Part shown: one piece after another, positions 8,236 to 17,302 of the stretch | Numbering within the stretch: the first letter of the stretch is position 1 | Layout of the letters: each line of letters begins with the position of its first letter | DNA from: Cesiribacteraceae bacterium YIM B00369 | GTDB taxonomy: Bacteria; Bacteroidota; Bacteroidia; Cytophagales; Cyclobacteriaceae | Reading direction: 5' to 3' | DNA: 64,000 nucleotides | Assembly (NCBI GenBank): GCA_017948555.1 | Contig: JAFMYY010000002.1 | Span: 186,001-250,000 of the forward strand | The notes under the pieces: generated by a model | Seen by the model: only the letters and a program-made list of their open reading frames with translations | Told to the model about the DNA's origin: nothing | Database searches by the model: none | Translations under genes and position numbers: made by a program

Positions 8236-10080
8236 TTAAAGAATGCGTTTTACACTTTTACAGGCCATTTTTTCGACCAGTTCTTCATCAGTTGGTATAT
8301 GAAAAAGCGCCCTTCGCAAGGAGTCAAGGCTGTTCTGTCCTATAATTTCCTGCTCCAGCAGGGGCATTGCAAAAAGTGGTCCCTTAAAGAGTTTCCGTGC
8401 CATGTGCAGGTAATGCTGCTGCATTTCCCACCTGCTTGCGGCAAAATTCCCGGTACAGCTTTCCCGGTCAAGTACCTGGTTAATGATTACGCCGGCTATC
8501 TCTATTCCTGCCCTTTTCAGGTCCTGTGCTGCTCTTTTGCTTTCGTGCAGAGGGGTGTATTCAGGATAAGCGAGCAGGAAGAAGGAGGTGAGTTCCGGAT
8601 CTTTCATCATGTCAATAATTCCTTCTATTTCTTTCCTCCGGCCCGATTCCTCCTGTTCTTTTGCATTCTGCAGGTTTAGCTGCTTTTGATATTCAAAAGG
8701 CAGTTCCAGGAGCCTGAGCGTATGCCCTGTCGGAGCCGTATCGAGCACGATGTGTGCCCATTGTTTATCGTTCAGGAACTGACTGAATTTTTCAAATACT
8801 GCAATTTCTTCGGTGCAGGGAGAATCCAGTTCTTCTGTAAGATTTGCTATTAGTTCAGGGCTGTAGTTTTGCTGCCTGGCATTATCCAGTATCTTTTTTT
8901 TATACTCTTCTCCTGCTTTCCGCTGGTCTATGTTAACTGCCCACAGCTTTCCTTTGATCTTTCCGGCCTCATGATTCACTTCTGCCTCCAGAACCTGACC
9001 AAGGTGTGCGGCAGGGTCGGTGGTAATGAGCAGGGTTTTTCCGTCGTAAGCCAGCTGCTGTGCCACAGCACAGGCTGTTAGAGTTTTGCCTGTGCCTCCT
9101 TTTCCTGTAAAGGCAACAATGCGCTTTTTCTTTTCACGGCGGATAAGCTTTTTCAACAAATCAGGACCTGCAAAATCAACAAAGGCTTCTGTGCCGGAAT
9201 AATTCGCCCTGATACTGTCTTCAGCTCCCTTGTATACAATGGCGGCAAATCGCTTTAATGTATCATATCCTTTGATTTCTCCTGCCTGCAGGGGAACCTG
9301 TTTTGTGGGTATTGTATCTGCCTGAAGTTCCTTTATATACCTGGCCTGTTTTTCCCGCAGTGCTTTAAAAAAAGGTGTACTTTCGGGGGAGGCCGGAATA
9401 ATTCCATTAATAATAAGGTTAAAATGACTGATGCCGGTTTTTTCCAGTTCTTTTTTTGCTCTCCCGGTTTCATAAACTGAGGTTTTTTCAGGGCGGGCAA
9501 CCAAAAAGAACCGGCTCTTTTCCGGATCTTTCAGCACCTGAACAGCATGTTCGTATTTTGCTTTCGCATCCCCGATTTGGGAAACAGGGCCAATGCAGGT
9601 TTGTCCGCTGCCCTGTTCGCTTTTAGAGATATAGTCGCTCCATTCCCCGGGCAGGGTCATCAGGCGAAGGGTATGTCCTGTAGGTGCGGTATCAAAGATC
9701 ACATAGTCGTATTTGGTATCACTTAAAAAGTCTGTAAAACGGTCGAAGGTAGCTATTTCAACCGTGCAGCCTCCGTTAAACTGTTCTTTTACTGCTTCAA
9801 GGGAGGGTGCGTCAAGAATTTCCTCCAGAGGAGCCAGTATTTGCTGCTTGTAAGCATCGGTAACCTTATCGGCATCCAGCTGAATAAGGTCCAGGTATGC
9901 GCCTTTATGTATAATTTCAGCACTTACCTCTTCCTCAAAAATGTCGCCCAAGTTTCCTGCCGGATCGGTGGATACCAGAAGTGTCCGCTTTTGCTCTTCT
10001 GCATAGTGCACAGCTGTGGCTGCTGCCATGCTGCTTTTGCCTGCACCTCCTTTGCCTGAGAAAAAAATATATTGTGTCAT
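8236..10080 (-). CDS. arsA: arsenite-stimulated ATPase ArsA, two-domain
   Basis: 614 residues with two homologous nucleotide-binding halves. The P-loops are GKGGAGKS at residues 9-16 and GKGGTGKT near residue 306. Each half has the DTAPTGHTLRL signal-transduction motif. The arsenite-site cysteines are seen in GGCTVEIA and GQTCIGPV (first half) and SPCTEEIA (second half), matching the three cysteines of the E. coli R773 enzyme. Length and architecture are typical. It would energise arsenite export with Acr3 and receive arsenite from ArsD. Confidence 0.96.
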   Translation of the reverse strand: MTQYIFFSGKGGAGKSSMAAATAVHYAEEQKRTLLVSTDPAGNLGDIFEEEVSAEIIHKGAYLDLIQLDADKVTDAYKQQILAPLEEILDAPSLEAVKEQFNGGCTVEIATFDRFTDFLSDTKYDYVIFDTAPTGHTLRLMTLPGEWSDYISKSEQGSGQTCIGPVSQIGDAKAKYEHAVQVLKDPEKSRFFLVARPEKTSVYETGRAKKELEKTGISHFNLIINGIIPASPESTPFFKALREKQARYIKELQADTIPTKQVPLQAGEIKGYDTLKRFAAIVYKGAEDSIRANYSGTEAFVDFAGPDLLKKLIRREKKKRIVAFTGKGGTGKTLTACAVAQQLAYDGKTLLITTDPAAHLGQVLEAEVNHEAGKIKGKLWAVNIDQRKAGEEYKKKILDNARQQNYSPELIANLTEELDSPCTEEIAVFEKFSQFLNDKQWAHIVLDTAPTGHTLRLLELPFEYQKQLNLQNAKEQEESGRRKEIEGIIDMMKDPELTSFFLLAYPEYTPLHESKRAAQDLKRAGIEIAGVIINQVLDRESCTGNFAASRWEMQQHYLHMARKLFKGPLFAMPLLEQEIIGQNSLDSLRRALFHIPTDEELVEKMACKSVKRIL

Positions 10081-10121
10081 AGAATCCGGATATTTCAGAG
10101 CGGTTAAAAATTACTGCCTTG

Positions 10122-10427
10122 TTAAAGAATTGCCTCTGCCTGCCGGATGACACGGGAAATATTTATTTTATCTCCGCTGCTGGCAGTTTTTCCATCCACG
10201 AGAACAAAAGGAAGTTTCAGGTTTTCCTTTTCCATTATTTCCTGTGCGTGGGTATCTTCAAACCATTCCTGTGTCATAAATTCTATATGCCTGAACCCGG
10301 CTTTCTCCTGCAATCTTGAAAACAGTTGCTTTTGCAGCATCCGGCCAGCCTCTGTCCAGTTCATTTTACCCATGCAGCAGGCTTCCATTGGAACTGTATA
10401 AAGTTTTACAAATACTTTTTTAGTCAT
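10122..10427 (-). CDS. small thioredoxin-fold-like protein of ars operon
   Basis: 101 residues. There is a Cys17-Cys18 pair in MEACCMGK and a C-terminal part (LPFVLVDGKTASSGD) that aligns with the LPLTLLDGE segment of the adjacent ArsD. This suggests a thioredoxin-like fold and a relative of the ArsD metallochaperone. It lies 7 bases from arsD and 41 from arsA. I cannot name a family with certainty; a role in arsenite or thiol transfer to ArsA is inferred from position and the Cys pair. Confidence 0.65.
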   Translation of the reverse strand: MTKKVFVKLYTVPMEACCMGKMNWTEAGRMLQKQLFSRLQEKAGFRHIEFMTQEWFEDTHAQEIMEKENLKLPFVLVDGKTASSGDKINISRVIRQAEAIL

Positions 10428-10434
10428 GGTATTA

Positions 10435-10779
10435 TTAGCTGAACTGTCCGATGGTTTTAGTGTCTGCTTTTACTTCTTTCAGAGCAGGAATAATTTCTTT
10501 TAACTCTTCAAGGGAAGGGTAGGTGCCGCTCCGGATAATTTCCCCGTCCAGCAGGGTGAGTGGCAGTTTTCCCGGACCGTTTTCTTTAATGAATGATTTT
10601 ACCGTTTCGTTTTTAGTAAAAGCCAGGGGAGACTGATTGATGGCAAAGCGCTGTACCTCCACACCTGCTTTTTTGAGCAGGTTAATGGTATTTTGCAGAT
10701 CAATCAGTTTTTGATCGGGCTCAGGTCCGCATACTCCTGTTGAGCAGCAAAGAGCAGGTTCATATATTTCCAGTTTCAT
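10435..10779 (-). CDS. arsD: arsenic metallochaperone ArsD
   Basis: 114 residues. The N-terminal PALCCSTGVCG segment supplies Cys11, Cys12 and Cys17, equivalent to the Cys12-Cys13-Cys18 arsenite site of R773 ArsD. The rest matches the thioredoxin-like ArsD fold with LPLTLLDGE. ArsD hands arsenite to ArsA and can also act as a weak repressor. Second gene of the operon, 52 bases after arsR. Confidence 0.95.
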   Translation of the reverse strand: MKLEIYEPALCCSTGVCGPEPDQKLIDLQNTINLLKKAGVEVQRFAINQSPLAFTKNETVKSFIKENGPGKLPLTLLDGEIIRSGTYPSLEELKEIIPALKEVKADTKTIGQFS

Positions 10780-10831
10780 AGCATTATACTTTAAAGGTTA
10801 CAGGGAGCAATAATATAGCCGGAGAAGTGGA

Positions 10832-11164
10832 TCAGCAGCATTTTGAAGGAGAATCAGGTAGTGGCTGAAAGAGAGAATCCAGGAGTTGTTTGTGCTTTTT
10901 CCAGTTTTCTGCATCAATGCAATAACAAATTCTTGCTCCCTCAACTGAGCCTTTAATTAAGCCGGCCTGTTTAAGCTCTTTGAGGTGCTGCGAAATAGTA
11001 GGTTGGGCCAAACCAATAGTTAATACCAGTTCACCACACTGGCAGCTGTTTTTGCTTATCAGTTCCTGCAAAATGGCAATCCGGGCCGGGTGGCCGAGGG
11101 CACGGGTTAGGTCTGCCAGGGCAGTTTGCTCCGGTGTATACAAATCTGTTTTTGTTGCTCCCAT
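10832..11164 (-). CDS. arsR: ArsR-family metalloregulator
   Basis: 110 residues with a winged helix: LGHPARIAILQEL followed by the recognition helix in LAQPTISQHLKELKQAGLI. Cys41 and Cys43 in SCQCGEL lie where the arsenite-sensing ELCVCDL motif occurs in ArsR, and the protein ends in Cys109-Cys110. It should repress its own operon until arsenite binds. First gene of the ars operon. Its probable operator overlaps the -7 element of the promoter at 11178-11215. Confidence 0.93.
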   Translation of the reverse strand: MGATKTDLYTPEQTALADLTRALGHPARIAILQELISKNSCQCGELVLTIGLAQPTISQHLKELKQAGLIKGSVEGARICYCIDAENWKKHKQLLDSLFQPLPDSPSKCC

Positions 11165-11177
11165 AGTCTGTTGTTGT

Positions 11178-11215
11178 ATATTGCAATATTACGATTGGTT
11201 AACGGAAAAAGCAAA
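11178..11215 (-). promoter_or_regulatory. ars promoter and candidate ArsR operator
   Basis: Reading the minus strand, a TTTG (-33, 11215-11212) and TAATATTG (-7, 11191-11184) are separated by 20 bases, close to the Bacteroidota promoter consensus TTTG/TAnnTTTG. A perfect 12-bp palindrome, ATATTGCAATAT (11178-11189), overlaps the -7 element. A repressor bound there would block the polymerase, which fits ArsR. Confidence 0.55.
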
Positions 11216-11657
11216 AAAATGATCTCTGATTTAAAATATTATGATTCCCGCTTTGAAAAAAAGCCTGAGGTGGCAGAAACATTTGCCGAGGCGGATGGAG
11301 AGATGGCGTAAGATAAGCGCATAACCGCGGGAACCGAAAATACAGATCTTTTACAGGATAAAATTAACAAACAATATAATTTTATTTATGCCTGTCCTGA
11401 GATCTCCTTTACTGTTAATGTTGTGCAGATTCGGCTTAAAGACCTGTTTCAGATGGGAATGAAGTTTCAGTTTCAGGTGGGCCCTTTTAAATTGTAAGGT
11501 TTGCACGGGACTACTCTTCACGGAATTTTAATGTTTTAATCATGAATTATTTCTTATAAGATTATGTTCATTACGTTCATAACACCCTGTAAGTGTTGTT
11601 TGAAGTTGTGAATTTTGTCATTTCACATTTAAAAAGGATAAAAATAAAACCTGTTCT
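11216..11657. other. intergenic between divergent arsR and PAS kinase
   Basis: About 440 bases with no supported gene. A short frame (ATG at 11221, 30 codons) has a plausible start but no recognisable product. The part at 11530-11650 is A/T rich and likely carries the promoter of the kinase gene. Confidence 0.4.
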
Positions 11658-14192
11658 ATGGAAGCAAGCCTTGATGTTGTGGCATGGGAAAAAATTATTA
11701 AAAGCTCTCCGGATCTTATATGTACGCTTGACCGGAATGGGTGCTACAAAAATATAAATGAAGCTTGTGAAAATACTTTCGGGCTTGAAAGAGAGGATTT
11801 TATTGGCAAACCTTTCAGTGCTCTTGTTCATCCTGATGACCTGGATCTTACCAGGGATTCCTTTATGGCTGTAGTTAACGGCCGTAAAGTAAATAATTTC
11901 AAAAACAGGAAAATCAGTAAGAGTGGCAGTGAAATCTACATACAATGGTCAGGAGTTTATTCTCCTGAAGAGGAAGTAATGCTTTGCGTGGGCCGCGATA
12001 TTACTGAGCAGGAGCTCTCCAGGCAAAGGGATGAGTTACATCAGGCGCTGCTGGAAATCGGCTCCGACATGCTGGCTTTGTTTGATGCAGACCTGACGTT
12101 TAAATTCAGCGGTACTTCCACGATAAAAAAAATGGGATGGGAGCCGGAGCAGCTGATTGGTACCAATGCTTTTGATTTTATACATCCTGATGATCTTCCG
12201 TCGGTAAAAGATGCACTGTCGAAAGGATTGCCCGAAGGAGGATCTGTTAAAATATCTGACTTTCGCTTTAAAGATGCCAAAGGAAAATGGAGGTGGCTTG
12301 AGACTGTTATTAGCAACCAACTGGTTAATCCTGCCATAAAGGCATTGGTAGCCAGTTCAATAGATATAACCGAAAGGGTGAGCAGCAGGATGAAACTGCA
12401 GGAAAGTGAACAAAGGTTTCGTTCACTTTTCGATCACCATCTGGATATTGTTCTTTTTCAGGATGTGGAGGGTATAATCAGGGATGTAAATCCTGCCACA
12501 ACTTCTTTTTTTGAACTGCGGAGAGAAGAAATTTTAAACCGGCCACTATCAGATTTCATTTGTTCTAATGTGGCAGATACCTGTATCCTCAATCTTCAGG
12601 AGGCATTAAAAGGAGAGCCTGTAAGAGTGGAAATGGAAGTTCCCTATAAAGATAAAGGTGTTTTTATATTCGATGTCTCAAAAATTCCGGTGGAAGTGGA
12701 TGGAGAGATAATTGGTGTTTATAGCATTATACGGGATATAACTGAATTCAGCCGCTCCAATAAAATTATAAGGCGCCAGGCAGAAAAGCTTAATAACATC
12801 ATGGAAAGCATTACAGATGCTTTTTTTACCCTGGATAAAAACTGGATAATTACTTATGCAAATAAGGAGCTTGAAAAGCTTTTCGCAACAGACAGAAGGG
12901 AGCTTCCCGGAAAGAGCTTTTGGGATCTGGCAGAAAAAAGTATCATACAGAATCTGTATAATAATTGTTTCAAGGTTGTTGAAACAGGAAAAGCAGCCTC
13001 GTTTGAGACTTACCTCGAAGGGGATAATAAATGGGTGCAGGTAAGGGCATTCCCTTCCGAAGAGGGGTTGTCTGTTTTCCTTGATGATATTACTGAAAAA
13101 GTAAAATCGCAGCAGGAACTGGAAAAGCTCTCACTTGTGGCAAATAAAACCACCAATGGTGTGGTTATTCTGGATGCTGATGGCATTACAGAATGGGTGA
13201 ATGAAGGATTTACAAAACTTACAGGTTATTCTTTTTCTGAGGTAGCAGGTATAAATTCCTGCAAACTTTTGCAAGGGGAGGAAACAGATTTTTTAATTGT
13301 AAAAAGCATTCAGGAAAGGATACAAAGGGGGAAGCCTTTTAAGGAGGAACTGGTCAATTATAAAAAGTCAGGAGAGAAAATGTGGCTTTTACTGGACATG
13401 ACACCAGTGCTAAATGAAGCCGGGGAAGTAACGAAGCTAATTATTATTCAGACTGATATTACTTTTAAAAAAGAAACAGAGGCAGCCAGACTGGAGCTGA
13501 CAAAGGACCTTTTCAGGCAAAATAAAGATTTGCAGCAATTCAGTTATATCGTATCCCATAACCTCAGGTCCCCTGTGGCCAATGCAATGGGACTGATTGA
13601 AATTATAAATTCAGGAGATAAGAGTCCTGAAAGCCTGGAGCTTCCGCTTACCTACCTGAAAACAAGTGTGCATCAGCTCGATGCTGTTCTGAGGGATCTT
13701 AACACCATATTATCAATCCGTGATAAGAAGGAGCCTGTTGAAAACAGGAGAATAGAACTGTTGCCTGTTTTTCAGCAGGCGCTTGAAGATTTCAAAGACG
13801 TATTAAAAGCGTGCGGCGGGGAGGTGGATATAGAGGTTGACCAAAAGGTGCTTGTGAAGGGAAATAAAGCATACCTCCACAGTATATTCCATAATCTTTT
13901 GTCTAATGCCATTAAGTACAGGTCAGAGAACCGGAGTTTAAAGGTGCGCATAAAGTGTATAAGCAACTCAGAAAAAGGAACTGTTATTTCCTTTTCCGAT
14001 AATGGATCCGGATTTGATATGGAATTAGCAGGAGACAAACTATTCAAGCTTTATAAAAGATTCCACACCAGGTCAGAAGGAAGAGGTTTGGGATTATTCC
14101 TGATCAAAACTCATATTGAAGCCTTAGAGGGGCATATTGAGGTAACGAGTACTGTAAATAAAGGCACCAAATTCCTTATTTATCTTAAATAA
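11658..14192 (+). CDS. multi-PAS sensor histidine kinase
   Basis: 844 residues with no membrane segment. About five PAS/PAC units follow one another: roughly 8-120, 128-250, 255-375, 378-480 and 485-605. The phospho-acceptor helix is FSYIVSHNLRSP with His634. The ATPase domain shows the N box (FHNLLSNAIKYR), G1 (FSDNGSGFDM) and G2 (GRGLGLFLIKTH). It should sense soluble cytoplasmic signals, perhaps redox or ligands, and pass phosphate to the receiver encoded 6 bases downstream. The SHNLRSP acceptor box is typical of Bacteroidota kinases. The ligand is unknown. Confidence 0.92.
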   Translation: MEASLDVVAWEKIIKSSPDLICTLDRNGCYKNINEACENTFGLEREDFIGKPFSALVHPDDLDLTRDSFMAVVNGRKVNNFKNRKISKSGSEIYIQWSGVYSPEEEVMLCVGRDITEQELSRQRDELHQALLEIGSDMLALFDADLTFKFSGTSTIKKMGWEPEQLIGTNAFDFIHPDDLPSVKDALSKGLPEGGSVKISDFRFKDAKGKWRWLETVISNQLVNPAIKALVASSIDITERVSSRMKLQESEQRFRSLFDHHLDIVLFQDVEGIIRDVNPATTSFFELRREEILNRPLSDFICSNVADTCILNLQEALKGEPVRVEMEVPYKDKGVFIFDVSKIPVEVDGEIIGVYSIIRDITEFSRSNKIIRRQAEKLNNIMESITDAFFTLDKNWIITYANKELEKLFATDRRELPGKSFWDLAEKSIIQNLYNNCFKVVETGKAASFETYLEGDNKWVQVRAFPSEEGLSVFLDDITEKVKSQQELEKLSLVANKTTNGVVILDADGITEWVNEGFTKLTGYSFSEVAGINSCKLLQGEETDFLIVKSIQERIQRGKPFKEELVNYKKSGEKMWLLLDMTPVLNEAGEVTKLIIIQTDITFKKETEAARLELTKDLFRQNKDLQQFSYIVSHNLRSPVANAMGLIEIINSGDKSPESLELPLTYLKTSVHQLDAVLRDLNTILSIRDKKEPVENRRIELLPVFQQALEDFKDVLKACGGEVDIEVDQKVLVKGNKAYLHSIFHNLLSNAIKYRSENRSLKVRIKCISNSEKGTVISFSDNGSGFDMELAGDKLFKLYKRFHTRSEGRGLGLFLIKTHIEALEGHIEVTSTVNKGTKFLIYLK

Positions 14193-14198
14193 CACAGC

Positions 14199-14597
14199 AT
14201 GAAAGTTTATATAGTGGATGATGAGGAAATTGGGATATTCATCATTAGTCAGAAACTATTAATTGAAAATATCGCAGGTGAAAAAGATATATTTGCTTTT
14301 GTTTCTGCAAAAGAAGCCTTAAATGCCTTGTTCCAATGTGGTTATGAGAATTTACCGGATATCCTTTTGCTGGATTTAAGTATGCCTGAAATGGATGGCT
14401 GGCAGTTTCTTGAAGCGATTGAGGAAATGGAGCCAAAATGGAAAAAGAAATGCAGGGTTTTTATACTGACCTCATCTATTGTGCCTTCAGATGAAGCCAG
14501 GGCAAAAGGTAATTCTTTTGTAGCCGGTTTTTTCCGGAAGCCCATCAGTGTGGAGGATATCAGGACCCTGAATTCCATGGGAAGTTTAATTGCATAG
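14199..14597 (+). CDS. single-domain response regulator
   Basis: 132-residue CheY-like receiver: acidic pair in IVDDEE, phospho-acceptor Asp in LLLDLSMPEMDGWQF, Thr/Ser in FILTSS, Lys in FFRKPI. It begins 6 bases after the PAS kinase stop, so the two are almost certainly co-transcribed and are likely partners. No output domain. Confidence 0.92.
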   Translation: MKVYIVDDEEIGIFIISQKLLIENIAGEKDIFAFVSAKEALNALFQCGYENLPDILLLDLSMPEMDGWQFLEAIEEMEPKWKKKCRVFILTSSIVPSDEARAKGNSFVAGFFRKPISVEDIRTLNSMGSLIA

Positions 14598-14645
14598 CAG
14601 GCAGCAAAATTGTGAAATCATAAAAAAAGAAGAAAAGAATCCCTG

Positions 14646-15185
14646 ATGGAGAATACATTTGGAATATCTATAATACCCGGAAATGAGGAAAAAAGGCTGG
14701 CAAAACTATACAGTTTTAAGATCAGGAGAGAATATGAAAAAGCGGGAAATTTCAGGCATGTAGCAGCTATGGCTGCACATATTTTTAAAGCTCCGATTGG
14801 CCTGGTTTCTTTTGTGTACAAAGAAACCGTGCTTTTTAAGGGTAATGTAGGTATGGAGGGCACAAATGAAGTAAGCAGGGGGGTAAGCCTTTGTTCACTG
14901 GCGGTTTTAAAAGATGATGTAACGGTTTTTGAAAATGCTGAGCAGGAGCCATGCCTGCTGGCAAATCCGCTTGTTACGGGCGATTTTAACCTTAAGTTTT
15001 ATGCGGGTGCACCATTAAGAACCAGGGATGGATTTAATATTGGAACCCTCTGTATTGTAGATAAGAAACCGAGGAAATTTTCTGTGGCTGATCAGCGCCT
15101 TTTAGAAGACCTTGCAGCTGCCGTAATGGATGAGTTGGAGGAAGATCAGGTACAGCCGGAAAAAACAGTTAATTCATTGTTTTAA
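14646..15185 (+). CDS. GAF-domain protein
   Basis: 179 residues forming one GAF-type sensor domain: HVAAMAAHIFKAPIGLVSFV, the VSRGVSLCSLAV stretch, FYAGAPLRTRDGFNIGTLCIVD, then a closing helix (RLLEDLAAAVMDEL). Such single-GAF proteins in Bacteroidota accompany PAS kinases and may bind a small molecule and modulate a kinase. Third gene of the putative kinase-receiver-GAF operon (48-base gap). Confidence 0.85.
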   Translation: MENTFGISIIPGNEEKRLAKLYSFKIRREYEKAGNFRHVAAMAAHIFKAPIGLVSFVYKETVLFKGNVGMEGTNEVSRGVSLCSLAVLKDDVTVFENAEQEPCLLANPLVTGDFNLKFYAGAPLRTRDGFNIGTLCIVDKKPRKFSVADQRLLEDLAAAVMDELEEDQVQPEKTVNSLF

Positions 15186-15250
15186 CTAATTCTTTTCCTG
15201 AGGTTCAGCAGGAGGGTAATTACAATTTTTCATAACAAAAAGAGGGGAGT

Positions 15251-15670
15251 TCAGGATAATTTCATTGAGTTAATCAGGAGGTCCAGTTTTTCCGCAGTAA
15301 GAGGCTTAATTAAAAAACCGGAAACATTAAATTTCAATGCTTTCATTTTATCATCCCGGTTGGTAGAGGAGGTAAGCATTGCAATGTAAAGATTTTTAAG
15401 GTTCAGTTTATTGGTTTTGTCCAGAGCTTCAAGAAAATCAAAACCATCCATGCCGGGCATGTTGATATCCAGTAAAATCAGCTGAGGTTCAGGGTCCTGA
15501 ACGTTAGTAAGGGAGCGGGTGATTTTTAATATTTCGAGTGCTTCCATTCCATTATAGGCAGACTGAATATTGCCGGTAAATTCCATCCTCTGAATGATCA
15601 TTGTGCTGGTAAAGCAGGCAATGTCCTCATCATCCACTATAAGAATAGATTTTAATTTATTAATACTCAT
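15251..15670 (-). CDS. single-domain response regulator
   Basis: 139-residue receiver read convergently to the GAF gene. Acidic residues in ILIVDDEDIA, phospho-acceptor Asp in LILLDINMPGMDGFDF, Thr/Ser in AMLTSS, Lys in GFLIKPL. A longer loop between alpha-2 and beta-3 is typical for this Bacteroidota subgroup. The partner kinase may be either of the two PAS kinases in the neighbourhood. Confidence 0.92.
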   Translation of the reverse strand: MSINKLKSILIVDDEDIACFTSTMIIQRMEFTGNIQSAYNGMEALEILKITRSLTNVQDPEPQLILLDINMPGMDGFDFLEALDKTNKLNLKNLYIAMLTSSTNRDDKMKALKFNVSGFLIKPLTAEKLDLLINSMKLS

Positions 15671-16122
15671 TCTGTACCTCCGTTTTTTTAATTTATTTAA
15701 TTCCCCCGTCCTTTTAAGAATTAAAGAATGCCGGTCTCAAATCTTACTTTGGTAAAAGAAAGGAGAGTGGTGTTTTATTTCTTTAATTTAGTTAGTAAGC
15801 AAAGATTCTGTTGAACAGGATTGTTTGCAGGGAAGTTAATTTTTAAATACTGAATATGGTATTTCCCTCACTTTTTATTATGTAAACCAAAAGTCATAAA
15901 CAGGAGAAGAGTTACAAAATCCTTTTTTGTCGGTATAATGTATGTCTTGTTATTTTTTAGTTTATTAAAAAGAAATTGAATAGGCTTCAGGGAGTTTTGG
16001 AAGTTCATTTTATGATTTTTAGATTGCAAAAACATTCAGTATTAGGGGGAACCGGGGTGTTCCGCTTTTTTTCTTAATTTGCACCTGATGCTCCTGAATG
16101 ATTTACCGTTTAATTATTTTTT
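15671..16122. other. A/T-rich intergenic, divergent promoters
   Basis: About 450 bases between a minus-strand receiver and a plus-strand acyl-CoA dehydrogenase. No frame of interest. Rich in short A and T runs. I see no clear hairpin or dyad. Confidence 0.4.
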
Positions 16123-17277
16123 ATGCATTTAGAAAGTATTCTTGAAAAGTTTAAAGCTATAACTGAAAGTACAGTAAGTAAGGAAGCTGCAGTGGTAGAT
16201 CAGGAGGCAAAATGGCCTGAACAAAGTATTCGTAAATTTCAGCAGGAAGGATTAGCCGGTTTAGTTGTTCCTGAAGACTTTGGCGGACTGGGGCAAGGGT
16301 TGTACGGTCTGGCAAAAACCTGTGAAATTATTGGCCGGGAATCCGGTTCTGCTGCGCTGTGCTTTGGTATGCACTGCGTTGGTTCTGCTGTAATGGCTGC
16401 AAAAGCAACCACAGGCCAGAAGGAAAAATTTCTTGAACCAATTGTAAGGGGTGAGCATTTAACATCGCTTGCCCTTAGTGAGGCAGGTACGGGGGCACAT
16501 ATTTACCTGCCTCAAACTCAGCTTTTGTCTGTTTCTGAGCAGGAATTTATGCTCAACGGGAATAAAACTTTTATAACAAACGGAGGCTTTTGCGATTCCT
16601 ATGTTGTATCCACAGTTGGCGTGGAGGCCGATGCCCCTATGCATCAGTTTTCCTGTGTTATTGTTGAGAAAACTGCATCAGGCCTGGAGTGGGGGCCGGA
16701 GTGGAAAGGGTTAGGAATGAGAGGGAATTCATCCCGGAATTTAACTTTGAAAGATACCATTATTCCCACCGCTAATTTATTAGGAGAAAGAGGGGACCAG
16801 TTGTGGTATATTTTTCAGGTTGTTGCACCTTATTTTTTAACTTCAATGGCCGGTACTTATTTAGGAATAGCACAGGCAGCGTTTGATGAAGCAAAGAAGC
16901 ATTTGATGGAAAGGAGTTACAGTCATAGTGGTCTTATGTTGAGCCAGATACCTCATTTGCAGCATCGTTTAGGAAAACTTTGGGCTAAAATAGAAAGAAC
17001 AAGGCAACTTGTGTACCACGCCGCCCGTGAAGGAGATTATCAGGGAAGTTCAGCTTTGTTGTCCATTTTGTCTGCCAAAGCCGAAGTAGCTCACTGTGTG
17101 GAGGAGGCGGTTAATGAAGCAATGACCCTGACCGGTGGCATTGCTTACCGGGAAAACTCCCGTTTTGATGTGCTTCTTCGTGATGCAAAGGCTGCACATA
17201 TTATGTCGCCCACTACTGATTTATTGTATACCTGGCTGGGTCGTGCTATTTTGGATCAACCCATTTTAAATGATTAA
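16123..17277 (+). CDS. acyl-CoA dehydrogenase family protein
   Basis: 384 residues, usual length for the family. N-terminal helical domain to about 115, middle beta domain with ALSEAGTGAH and FITNGG (FAD and substrate contacts), and C-terminal helical domain with EAVNEAMTLTGGIAYR. It should oxidise an acyl-CoA or related thioester using FAD, passing electrons to ETF. It sits 25 bases before a PAS kinase in the same direction, an odd partner, and no other beta-oxidation gene is near. The exact substrate cannot be told, and the usual catalytic Glu is not obvious. Confidence 0.85.
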   Translation: MHLESILEKFKAITESTVSKEAAVVDQEAKWPEQSIRKFQQEGLAGLVVPEDFGGLGQGLYGLAKTCEIIGRESGSAALCFGMHCVGSAVMAAKATTGQKEKFLEPIVRGEHLTSLALSEAGTGAHIYLPQTQLLSVSEQEFMLNGNKTFITNGGFCDSYVVSTVGVEADAPMHQFSCVIVEKTASGLEWGPEWKGLGMRGNSSRNLTLKDTIIPTANLLGERGDQLWYIFQVVAPYFLTSMAGTYLGIAQAAFDEAKKHLMERSYSHSGLMLSQIPHLQHRLGKLWAKIERTRQLVYHAAREGDYQGSSALLSILSAKAEVAHCVEEAVNEAMTLTGGIAYRENSRFDVLLRDAKAAHIMSPTTDLLYTWLGRAILDQPILND

Positions 17278-17302
17278 TAAAACTTTTTGTTAATAAAGCC
17301 GA

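Noticed and set aside
11577-11945. Minus-strand 122-codon frame
   Set aside because: Antisense to the first PAS domain of the kinase, whose motifs are clear.
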